A stretch of 64,000 bases of DNA. Source: Phaeobacter sp. 22II1-1F12B (GTDB lineage: Bacteria > Pseudomonadota > Alphaproteobacteria > Rhodobacterales > Rhodobacteraceae). The stretch covers positions 310,001 to 374,000 of the forward strand of contig NZ_AQQP01000001.1 in NCBI RefSeq assembly GCF_002210165.1, given 5' to 3'. A program made the position numbers and the translations under genes. This document shows positions 57,745 to 64,000 of the stretch, piece after piece. A model generated the notes under the pieces. That model searched no databases. It worked only from the letters and a program-made list of their open reading frames with translations, and was not told the DNA's origin. The stretch's first letter is position 1. Each line of letters starts with the position of its first letter.

Positions 57745-58118
57745 GTTGCGTCCTCAGTTTAGTTTGATCGAACGGTGACTCTTTGGGAAGGGTGTTGCCG
57801 CCATAGTCGGCTTCATGCAGATGTTGCTGCGCCGTGGTGCCACGCCCATCTCGTAGGTTGTAGAGTTAAACCTAAATCCCTCTCGTGATAAGCAGCGACA
57901 GGGCAAAGACACCCATGATGTTCACTCATTAATGGGACCGGTATGCCAAATGTCCGCAGTCCAGCATGTCGCTTTCGATTGATGAGGTGCGCTCATGGGC
58001 GCGTCCCGTCTAACCTGCATTGTTGCAGCGACACGCTGGGCTAACCTTTAATGACGTGGTCGGGGTTCTTCCGACCGCCGGCCCCTTGGCCGCCTCTCAC
58101 TAATGGAGACGACCTATT
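57745..58118. other. 374-base intergenic region, divergent promoters
   Basis: No gene supported. It separates the leftward cyclophilin-like gene from the rightward cupin gene and must hold both promoters. A small hairpin (GGTCGG / CCGACC, 58059-58077) lies about 40 bases before the cupin ATG in what is probably its leader. A frame overlapping the cupin gene on the opposite strand has no family resemblance. No IS end or repeat recognised. Confidence 0.5.
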
Positions 58119-58577
58119 ATGAAACGCATACTTGCCTCCGCGTTCGCACTTGCCCTTACCGCCCCTGCGGCTTTCGCCCAGTCGATGACTGTAACTTCCC
58201 ACGAAGATCGCCCCGGCCAGATTGGGAGCAGTGAAACGTTCACCGGTACGGCCTATGTGTCCCCAGTCTTTCCACCGGAAATGGGTGATGTAAGCGCAGG
58301 CGAAGTGACATTTCTGCCGGGCGCTCGCTCTGCATGGCACACGCACCCTGCGGGCCAAATGCTTGTTGTGACGCACGGCACGGGTTGGGTTCAGGAACGC
58401 GGTCAGGAAAAACAGATGATGCAGGCTGGCGACGTTGTCTGGTGCCCGCCAGAAGTCGAGCACTGGCATGGTGCAACCGATGAGACATCTGTCACGCATT
58501 ACGCAGTCCAGCAGGCCGTCGACGGTTCCGCTGTGGTCTGGGGTGAACTGGTGACGGACTCCGAGTACAACGACTGA
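58119..58577 (+). CDS. Exported cupin-domain protein
   Basis: A 152-residue single-domain cupin with a signal peptide (residues 1-21, cut after AAFAQ). Metal site: [15 protein letters not shown] (motif 1) and [14 protein letters not shown] (motif 2). It closely matches the cytoplasmic cupin at 62227 along its whole core ([10 protein letters not shown] versus [23 protein letters not shown] versus [13 protein letters not shown]), so the two are paralogues in different compartments. The family includes mandelonitrile lyase-like and isomerase-like enzymes; reaction unknown. First gene of the rightward group. Confidence 0.9.
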   Translation: MKRILASAFALALTAPAAFAQSMTVTSHEDRPGQIGSSETFTGTAYVSPVFPPEMGDVSAGEVTFLPGARSAWHTHPAGQMLVVTHGTGWVQERGQEKQMMQAGDVVWCPPEVEHWHGATDETSVTHYAVQQAVDGSAVVWGELVTDSEYND

Positions 58578-58586
58578 ATTCAAGAT

Positions 58587-58612
58587 GGCGGCCCATTAAC
58601 TCTTGGGCCGCC
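58587..58612. other. Intercistronic hairpin after the exported cupin gene
   Basis: Perfect 9-base arms GGCGGCCCA / TGGGCCGCC with an 8-base loop, nine bases after the cupin stop and 22 bases before the next ATG. No T run follows, so it could be an RNA processing/stabilising element or weak attenuator rather than a terminator. Confidence 0.6.
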
Positions 58613-58634
58613 TCATCCGCTACTGGAGCCCAAG

Positions 58635-59648
58635 ATGCCCCTGCGCCAACTGGCAATCGCTGCAATTCTGTCGCTCATGCAATTTGCCTCGGCGTCAGCG
58701 CAAAGCGTGGACACAGTGCTGCAAGACCTCGATTACCCTTGGGATATAGAGATGAATGAGGGCACTCTCTACGTGACCGAAAAGGCTGGAACTTTGGGAG
58801 TGTTTTCCAACGAGGTCTTTTCGCGCTTTCCCGTTGTTACCAGTGAGCCGATTTTCAACAATCGGGGCGGCGGATTGCTTGGGATGGCCTTGCATCCGGA
58901 TTTCAGGGAAACAGGCCGGATTGTTCTCTATCACCATACGGGCACGACTCAGGATCGTCGCAATCGCGTAATCGAAGTTACGCTTGACGGCGACGTCTGG
59001 CGTGAAACCCGTGTGCTGATCGACAACATTCCGGGCCACCCTCTCTACAATGGTGGGCGCGTGGCCTTTGGGCCCGATGGGATGCTCTACATAACGACTG
59101 GATGGACCGAGAACCGGGATCTACCACAGGATCTGAACAGCCTTGCCGGGAAGATCCTTCGCGTGACACCGGATGGTGGCATTCCGGATGATAACCCTTT
59201 TCAGGGATCGCCTGTCTGGTCGCTGGGGCACCGAAACCCTCAGGGTCTGGCCTGGTCCGATGATGGCAGCCTATTCGCGGCCGAACACGGACAGTCGGGT
59301 CATGATGAGGTCAATAGAATCGAACGCGGTGCAAATTACGGCTGGCCACTTATGGAAGGGGACGAAACCTCGGCTGGCATGCGCACCTCATTGGCTCATT
59401 CGGGTGACACCACTTGGGCGCCGTCGGGTCTTGCCTGGGACGGCGACCGCTTGTTGGTTGCCAGCTTGAGGTCGAGGGGGTTACTGGCCGTCGAAGCCGA
59501 GACAGGTGAAGTTACCGATGCCGTGCGGATCGGAGATCGAATCCGGGATGTGATAACCACGGATGACGGACTTTACGCGATCACGACAAACCGTTCGCCG
59601 CGTCGTGACGGCCCATCCGAGGACCGGCTGATCATTATCCGGCAATGA
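58635..59648 (+). CDS. PQQ-dependent aldose sugar dehydrogenase-like protein
   Basis: Periplasmic beta-propeller of 337 residues with signal peptide (1-22, ASASAQ). Family motifs: YVTEKAGTLGVF, GGGLLGMALHPDF, the GRVAFGPDGMLYITTGW segment with PQQ/Ca contacts, LGHRNPQGLAW and HGQSGHDEVNRIERGANYGWP (catalytic His region). Oxidises aldose sugars to lactones, passing electrons to quinone. PQQ synthesis genes are not in the window. Confidence 0.9.
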   Translation: MPLRQLAIAAILSLMQFASASAQSVDTVLQDLDYPWDIEMNEGTLYVTEKAGTLGVFSNEVFSRFPVVTSEPIFNNRGGGLLGMALHPDFRETGRIVLYHHTGTTQDRRNRVIEVTLDGDVWRETRVLIDNIPGHPLYNGGRVAFGPDGMLYITTGWTENRDLPQDLNSLAGKILRVTPDGGIPDDNPFQGSPVWSLGHRNPQGLAWSDDGSLFAAEHGQSGHDEVNRIERGANYGWPLMEGDETSAGMRTSLAHSGDTTWAPSGLAWDGDRLLVASLRSRGLLAVEAETGEVTDAVRIGDRIRDVITTDDGLYAITTNRSPRRDGPSEDRLIIIRQ

Positions 59649-59717
59649 CATCATTTTGAACAATTGCACGCTTCATGGACAACATGAGCTGGCGGCATAT
59701 ATCGTGAGGTCACCGAA

Positions 59718-60647
59718 ATGTTCCTGGATAACCAGCTCAAGGCCTCCCTCATGCTGCGCGAGAATATCAACGACCTAATTGCCTTGGCAGCCGTCGCCGA
59801 GGAGCGAAGCTTTACCCGCGCAGCCGCCCGGCTGAACGTATCGCAATCCGCTTTAAGCCATACGATCAAAGGGTTGGAAAAACGGCTCGGGTTGCGGCTT
59901 TTGACCCGCACCACCCGCTCGGTTGCGCCCACTCTCGAAGGAGAGGATTTGCTGGCCACGCTCAATCCCTGTTTCGAGAAAATCGAGGCGCGGTTGCAGG
60001 CACTGAATGACGCACAGGACCAGCCGACAGGTACAGTTCGTATCGTTGCCGTCGAATATGCCATCGAGTCCGTGCTCTGGCCAAAGCTGTCGCCTGTGCT
60101 CAAGGAACACCCCTCGGTGAACGTCGAACTGGTCATGGATTATGGCTACACGGACCTCGCCGAGAGCCAGTGCGATGCCGGAGTTCGTTATGGTGAGCAG
60201 GTCAGCGATGGCATGATATCAATGCGGATTGGGCCGGATGAAAGGATGATCTGTGTCGGTTCGCCCGAGTATTTTGATGATGCCGGTACACCTGCCATTC
60301 CTCAGGATCTCACGGACCACCGTTGTATCAACCTCAGGCTTTCGACCCACGGTGCGCTTTATGCGTGGGAATTCGAAGACAAGGACGGGCATGAAATTCG
60401 GGTCAAGGTCCGGGGGCAGGCATACTTCAATACCGTTAACCCGGTCATGCAAGCCGCAAAGGACGGGCACGGGCTGGCCCTCATACCGGAACGGCTTGCG
60501 CAACCTCTCCTCGATAGTGGTGAACTACGCACATGCCTTGCTGATTACTGCCCGTCTTTCCCGGGTTTCCATCTCTATTATCCAAGCCGCCAACGTCCGT
60601 CTTCGGCATTTCAGGTTGTTCTCGATGCCTTGCGAGAACGCGCCTGA
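59718..60647 (+). CDS. LysR-family transcriptional regulator
   Basis: A 309-residue regulator: winged helix-turn-helix (about 15-75; FTRAAARLNVSQSALSHTI), linker helix, then a periplasmic-binding-protein-like effector domain (about 100-305; GTVRIVAVEY, NTVNPVMQAAKDGHGLALIP). GAGGT precedes the ATG at 59718; an in-frame ATG at 59751 is possible. It lies between the sugar dehydrogenase and the carboxymuconolactone decarboxylase gene, all in the same direction, and probably controls this block. Confidence 0.92.
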   Translation: MFLDNQLKASLMLRENINDLIALAAVAEERSFTRAAARLNVSQSALSHTIKGLEKRLGLRLLTRTTRSVAPTLEGEDLLATLNPCFEKIEARLQALNDAQDQPTGTVRIVAVEYAIESVLWPKLSPVLKEHPSVNVELVMDYGYTDLAESQCDAGVRYGEQVSDGMISMRIGPDERMICVGSPEYFDDAGTPAIPQDLTDHRCINLRLSTHGALYAWEFEDKDGHEIRVKVRGQAYFNTVNPVMQAAKDGHGLALIPERLAQPLLDSGELRTCLADYCPSFPGFHLYYPSRQRPSSAFQVVLDALRERA

Positions 60648-60755
60648 CTATTGATGAGACATGATCATGAATGGCTTGAGGAACGGAGCCATTAAGATCG
60701 GACGAGTTCGGACCATCTCTTTCTGTAGCTGCAACGCTTCAACAAGGAGATCATA

Positions 60756-61517
60756 ATGAAGACCCCTATCGCCGCCTCGGCCATTGCATTTTTCGCTGCC
60801 GCCGCTCAGGCCCAAGACGTTTCGACCACCGTGCCTAATGCTATCGGAGCGGTCGCACCTGCACTTCAATCCTATTCTTCAGAAGCGCTTGCCGGTTCGG
60901 TCTGGTCGGGCGAGGAACTTTCCGTTCGCGACCGCGCGCTGGTGACTTTTGCCGCGCTGACAACTCGCCACGAAACCGAGAACCTCGGAAGCTTCGTCGA
61001 ACTGGCGCTTGATGCGGGCGTCACACCGGCAGAATTGTCTGAAACCATCACACATCTAGCCTTCTATACCGGTTGGGGCAACGCGATTGCTGCCGCCGAA
61101 GCGATGGCACCGATTTACGAGGCGCGCGGTGTTACGGCAGACGATCTTCCCGCTGTTGACCCTGAATTACTACCCCTGAATGAAGAAGCAGAAGCAGCGC
61201 GTGAAGATACCGTGCAAAGCAACTATGCCGATGTGAGCATTGGAGTTGTCGATAACACACGAGAGCTTCTTTTCCTTGACCTGTGGCTGCGTCCGGCACT
61301 TGAACCGCGCGACCGCAGCCTTGTTACCGTCGCTGCCTTGATCGCGGCAGGCCAGCCTGAGCAGATGACTTTCCACCTTAACCGTGCCATGGATAACGGG
61401 CTGACGCAGGAGGAAGCGGGCGCGATGCTTTCCCACCTCGCATTCTACGCGGGCTGGCCCAAAGTCTTTTCGGCAATGCCGGTTGCAAAGCAAGTTTTCG
61501 AATCCCGTTCGGAATAA
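60756..61517 (+). CDS. Exported double carboxymuconolactone-decarboxylase-domain protein
   Basis: A 253-residue protein with a signal peptide (1-20, AAAQAQ) and two CMD/AhpD-like domains: residues about 55-115 (RALVTFAALTTRHET, THLAFYTGWGNA) and about 180-245 (RSLVTVAALIAAGQPE, SHLAFYAGWPKVF). Neither carries the AhpD CxxC pair. Most CMD proteins are cytoplasmic, so export is unusual. Reaction unknown. AAGGAG precedes the ATG. A perfect hairpin follows the stop. Confidence 0.88.
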   Translation: MKTPIAASAIAFFAAAAQAQDVSTTVPNAIGAVAPALQSYSSEALAGSVWSGEELSVRDRALVTFAALTTRHETENLGSFVELALDAGVTPAELSETITHLAFYTGWGNAIAAAEAMAPIYEARGVTADDLPAVDPELLPLNEEAEAAREDTVQSNYADVSIGVVDNTRELLFLDLWLRPALEPRDRSLVTVAALIAAGQPEQMTFHLNRAMDNGLTQEEAGAMLSHLAFYAGWPKVFSAMPVAKQVFESRSE

Positions 61518-61521
61518 ATGT

Positions 61522-61554
61522 GTTACCGGCGGGTCCAAGCGGTCCGCCGGTAAC
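61522..61554. other. Intercistronic hairpin after the CMD gene
   Basis: Perfect 11-base inverted repeat GTTACCGGCGG / CCGCCGGTAAC with an 11-base loop, starting four bases after the CMD stop and ending 14 bases before the next ATG. No T run, so processing or attenuation is more likely than full termination. Confidence 0.65.
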
Positions 61555-61568
61555 CACCCCGGAGAAAT

Positions 61569-62207
61569 ATGATGAAAATCGGAATTCTTGGCAGCGGTTT
61601 GATGGGTAGCAAGCTAGGACGTCTCTGGGCGGCTTGCGGCCACGAGGTGACTTTTGCCTATTCCCGCAGTGCCTCCAAGCTTGAGCGCCTCGCAAACGAA
61701 ACCGGCGGTTCCAGCGGCACTGTCGCCAAAGCTGTCGAAGACGCTGATGTGCTCCTTCTGGCAGTTCACTGGTCGAGGATAAACGATGTCCTTGATCAGG
61801 CGGGCTCTCTTAACGGCAAGGTCGTACTAAACTGCTGCGTCCCGCTTGACGAAGCCAACCGTGATCTCGTCGTGGGCATGACCACGTCGGGGGCTGAAGA
61901 ATTAGCAGAATTGCGGCCCGATGCCCGCTGGGTGTCATGCTTTAACACCATACCATCGGAAAGTTTTGCACCGGTTTATGCCCGTAAAGGTCAAGACCCC
62001 GCGCCCCAGGTTCTGACCTATGGCAACGATGTCGAGGCAAAAGAGCTTGCTGCCAAGTTGATACGCGACATCGGTTTTGAACCGCTTGAGGCGGGCGGCC
62101 TGCGGAATGGTCGCTTTATCGAGCCTTTCGCCATGGCGACTGTCGAACTGGCGTACATACAGCCCGGTGGACCGGCTCTGATTTACAATTTTGACAAACT
62201 GCGCTGA
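61569..62207 (+). CDS. NAD(P)-binding reductase, F420-reductase-like fold
   Basis: A 212-residue Rossmann protein of the NADP oxidoreductase, F420-dependent type ([23 protein letters not shown], then [11 protein letters not shown]). The late FNTIPSES and [26 protein letters not shown] segments match the family. Such proteins in proteobacteria usually do not use F420. Either of two adjacent ATGs (61569, 61572) could be used; the second has better spacing to GGAG. Co-directional with the cupin that follows. Confidence 0.88.
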   Translation: MMKIGILGSGLMGSKLGRLWAACGHEVTFAYSRSASKLERLANETGGSSGTVAKAVEDADVLLLAVHWSRINDVLDQAGSLNGKVVLNCCVPLDEANRDLVVGMTTSGAEELAELRPDARWVSCFNTIPSESFAPVYARKGQDPAPQVLTYGNDVEAKELAAKLIRDIGFEPLEAGGLRNGRFIEPFAMATVELAYIQPGGPALIYNFDKLR

Positions 62208-62226
62208 ACGCAGGGAAAGGCACATC

Positions 62227-62622
62227 ATGAAAATCGTACGCTCTGGAACAATGCCCTCGAACCCCGGACCGGAGGATTACTTTACGGGAACCGTACGGAT
62301 CGACCCGCTGTTTCAGGCCGAGGAACCCGGACGCACAAGTGGCGCCCAAGTGACATTCGAGCCCGGCGCCCGTACCGCATGGCATACACATCCAGCCGGA
62401 CAAACCCTGATCGTCACATTCGGCCGAGGCCGGGTCCAGCGTGAGGGCGGTCCGATCGAAGAGATCAGCCAAGGCGATGTAGTCTGGTTTCCGGCAGGCG
62501 AAAAGCACTGGCACGGTGCCTCGCCTGAGACAGCGATGAGCCATATAGCGATCCAGGAAAGCATCGACGGCACACCTGTCACATGGATGGAAAAGGTGTC
62601 GGACGAAGACTACGGAGGCTAA
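62227..62622 (+). CDS. Cytoplasmic cupin-domain protein
   Basis: A 131-residue cupin without signal peptide, paralogous to the exported cupin at 58119. Metal motifs are [17 protein letters not shown] and [17 protein letters not shown] 62227 is preceded by GGGAAAGG; longer in-frame starts overlap the preceding gene. Likely a small-molecule isomerase/lyase acting with the adjacent reductase. Last intact gene before the IS remnants. Confidence 0.9.
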   Translation: MKIVRSGTMPSNPGPEDYFTGTVRIDPLFQAEEPGRTSGAQVTFEPGARTAWHTHPAGQTLIVTFGRGRVQREGGPIEEISQGDVVWFPAGEKHWHGASPETAMSHIAIQESIDGTPVTWMEKVSDEDYGG

Positions 62623-62628
62623 TCGTCA

Positions 62629-62665
62629 GCGCGGACGTTTATGATGTCGCATCGAACGTCCGCGC
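62629..62665. other. Hairpin at the end of the cupin operon
   Basis: Perfect 11-base inverted repeat GCGCGGACGTT / AACGTCCGCGC with a 15-base loop, six bases after the cupin stop. No clear T run. It is the third such gene-end hairpin in this block and is the best candidate for the operon's 3' end. Confidence 0.6.
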
Positions 62666-62766
62666 GATGCAATTTGTCATGCATCAGTGCTTTTCGGGCG
62701 GTCGTTCGCTTAACCTGTCAGCAGTCCCTCTTCCCGAAGTGCTATGGCCATGAGTTCTAGGCCAAA

Positions 62767-63015
62767 TTCCATTGGCATGTCGAGGATCTGGGCATCCGCC
62801 ATGCTTACATCAAGCGCGGGACGCCGCAGCTGAACGGTAAGATGGAACGGTCGTATAGGTCCGATGGGCAGGGGTTCTACGAGCTATTGAGCTATAAAGG
62901 CGATGTCGATTTTGAAGTAAAATTGGACGAATGGGAGCGCTTCTATAACTTCCACAGGCCGCACGGCGCACACAACGGAAAGACGCCTAACGAAGCGCTC
63001 AGAGAGAAGTTGTAA
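62767..63015 (+). pseudogene. IS481-family transposase fragment (C-terminal)
   Basis: An open stretch of 82 codons plus stop reads as the integrase-core C-terminus of IS481-type transposases: FHWHVEDLGIRHAYIK, the TPQLNGKMERSYRSDGQ segment with the catalytic Glu, ERFYNFHRPHGAHNGKTP and EALREKL at the end. The N-terminal two thirds is absent, so it is a dead fragment. It begins about 145 bases after the cupin stop. Confidence 0.88.
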
Positions 63016-63044
63016 TCAACAAACGGGATGTCCCACGAACAACC

Positions 63045-63597
63045 GCACCTTACACCAGACGTGCTTCCATCGTTTCGGGGCGCAAGCGCAAACATTAGCC
63101 ATCCATTTCCCCAGAAAAAGCTCCGAAAGGGCCTGCCAAAGCCGGCCACGTTTCTTCTATTTTGGCGGAACCTTGAGGCCTTCACGCCGCCATATTGGTT
63201 CCGCCTTTGCCTGATAAGCGATTTGCATCGGAAATCTGCCGAAAGAGTCGCTTGTGATTCAAGCACCATTCAGCCTGAAACCGCATTCTGGTGATCTGCC
63301 GATATCCGTAGCGACCATAATTGTCTACCAGCTCAATGATATCCGTTATCAGACGGTGCTAATCAGCTCGGCCTTGCGGCACCTTGTGCTGCGTGAACCG
63401 GTGTTGGCCAAGTATGTGGCAGGCCCGACGCTCCGCAAGGCGAAACTCCTGCCGCACGTGTTCAATGCACCTCCGACGATGTTAAGGGCTTACAATTGTC
63501 CCTTCGCCGCTTCCGTCAGAATGAGCTTGTCCAACGTCAAATCGGATACCGCGCGAGGCAGCCGCTGGTTCTCTTTCTCAATCTAGTTTAGCCGGTC
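63045..63597 (-). pseudogene. Decayed IS3-family OrfA/OrfB fragment
   Basis: Leftward from 63597 the DNA reads as the end of OrfA (IEKENQRLPRAVSDLTLDK, stop at 63490-63492), interrupted by an amber at 63583-63585. The start of OrfB follows (CIEHVRQEFRLAERRACHIL, IIELVDNYGRYGYRQIT), with an amber at 63359-63361, then IWRREGLKVPPK after a frame change and another stop. A drifting tail follows. Several stops and shifts make it non-functional. An antisense + strand open frame here is a by-product. Confidence 0.85.
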
Positions 63598-63598
63598 G

Positions 63599-64000
63599 AT
63601 GCAGGAGATCGCCGTCAAGCGACGTCGTTTCGGCTACCGGCGGATTAGGGTGCTGCTGGAACGCAAAGGCATGAGCATGAACCACAAGAAGCTTTACCGG
63701 ATCTACTGGGAAGAGGGTTTTTCCGTGAAGCGACGACGGGGCCGGAAACGGGCGCGCGGGACAAGAACACCGATGCCTGTTGCCGCGCATCCTAATGCGC
63801 GCTGGTCGCTGGTCTTCGTGTCCGACAGCTTCGGCGCGTCGCGAAAGTTCCGGGTTCTGGCGGTGATCGACGACTGCACCCGGGAATGCCTGTGCTTAGT
63901 TGTGGATACCAGCCTCTCTGGCGAACGGGTTGCCCGTGAGCTCAGCGCCCTGATCCGGATTTATGGCAAGCCCGGTTGTATTGTCAGTGACAATGGGACC
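63599..64000 (+). pseudogene. IS3-family OrfB transposase, 5'-truncated, runs off the window
   Basis: From an ATG at 63599 an open frame of 134 codons reaches the edge: RRRFGYRRIRVLLERKGMS, MNHKKLYRIYWEEG, RWSLVFVSDSF, AVIDDCTRECL with catalytic Asp residues and IVSDNGT at the end. The normal first 60 or so residues of OrfB are missing because an in-frame stop sits at 63584-63586 beside the junction with the opposite-strand fragment. It belongs to a different IS3 subgroup from the two other IS3 remnants nearby. Whether the rest of the element is intact lies outside the window. Confidence 0.8.

Noticed and set aside
58041-58583. 180-codon leftward frame over the exported cupin gene
   Set aside because: The cupin has a signal peptide and both metal motifs; the opposite frame has none.
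63254-63586. 110-codon rightward frame in the IS region
   Set aside because: The opposite strand here reads as IS3 OrfA/OrfB remnants, so the rightward frame is antisense to transposase DNA.

Overview
The window looks like chromosome from an alphaproteobacterium of the Rhodobacteraceae (Roseobacter group). This rests on protein character and gene order: a stand-alone ctaD followed by a strong hairpin terminator, a class I ilvC beside Lrp genes, an NDUFS6-like zinc-finger protein, many FCD-type GntR regulators, both ABC and TRAP uptake systems, and an alphaproteobacterial-style SOS box before dnaE2. The species cannot be named from the sequence alone.

Layout. (1) 1-15.5 kb is an accessory catabolic locus. 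A leftward operon (FAH-family protein, alpha/beta hydrolase, amidohydrolase, LivH, LivM and a LivK-type binding protein, with ATGA-type overlaps) runs off the left edge. A rightward TRAP operon (DctQ, DctM, DctP, 2-hydroxyacid dehydrogenase, RraA-like aldolase, PfkB kinase, SDR, cupin dioxygenase-like protein) follows. Three FCD-family regulatory genes lie between them, one of which has no DNA-binding domain. (2) 15.6-33.2 kb is mostly core: lipB, a LuxR/alpha-beta-hydrolase fusion with a degraded active site, a CDF metal exporter with a divergent MerR regulator, a HIT protein, ctaD, DUF2244, YqeY, carA, a glycosyltransferase with a probable c-di-GMP-binding MshEN domain, a GntR regulator, a HAD nucleotidase, a UbiH-type hydroxylase, a class V aminotransferase, two Lrp regulators and ilvC. 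(3) 33.4-45.3 kb is an unusual cluster that I do not recognise as any characterised system: a desaturase-like FAD oxidoreductase, an unknown protein, a polyprenyl diphosphate synthase, a SAM-cyclase-AAA-TPR signalling protein and an NAD(P)-dependent epimerase/reductase, all rightward, converging on a 1193-residue protein with two acetoacetate-decarboxylase-like halves. This is the best candidate here for an undescribed pathway. (4) 45.5-55.5 kb holds an ABC exporter, an acyl-CoA synthetase, an HSL-type esterase, a DnaE2 polymerase that appears to lack its C-terminal OB domain, and a soluble triple-PAS chemoreceptor. (5) 55.7-64.0 kb is a small metabolic/redox island (aldo/keto reductase, cyclophilin-like protein, two paralogous cupins, PQQ-type sugar dehydrogenase, LysR, exported double carboxymuconolactone-decarboxylase protein, NAD(P)-binding reductase). 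It is bracketed by insertion-sequence debris: a deleted IS3 element on the left, and IS481 and two IS3 fragments on the right.

No tRNA, rRNA or CRISPR array was seen. Starts were adjusted by eye from ribosome-binding sites and family N-termini. Functional assignments come from motif recognition only; no searches were run.
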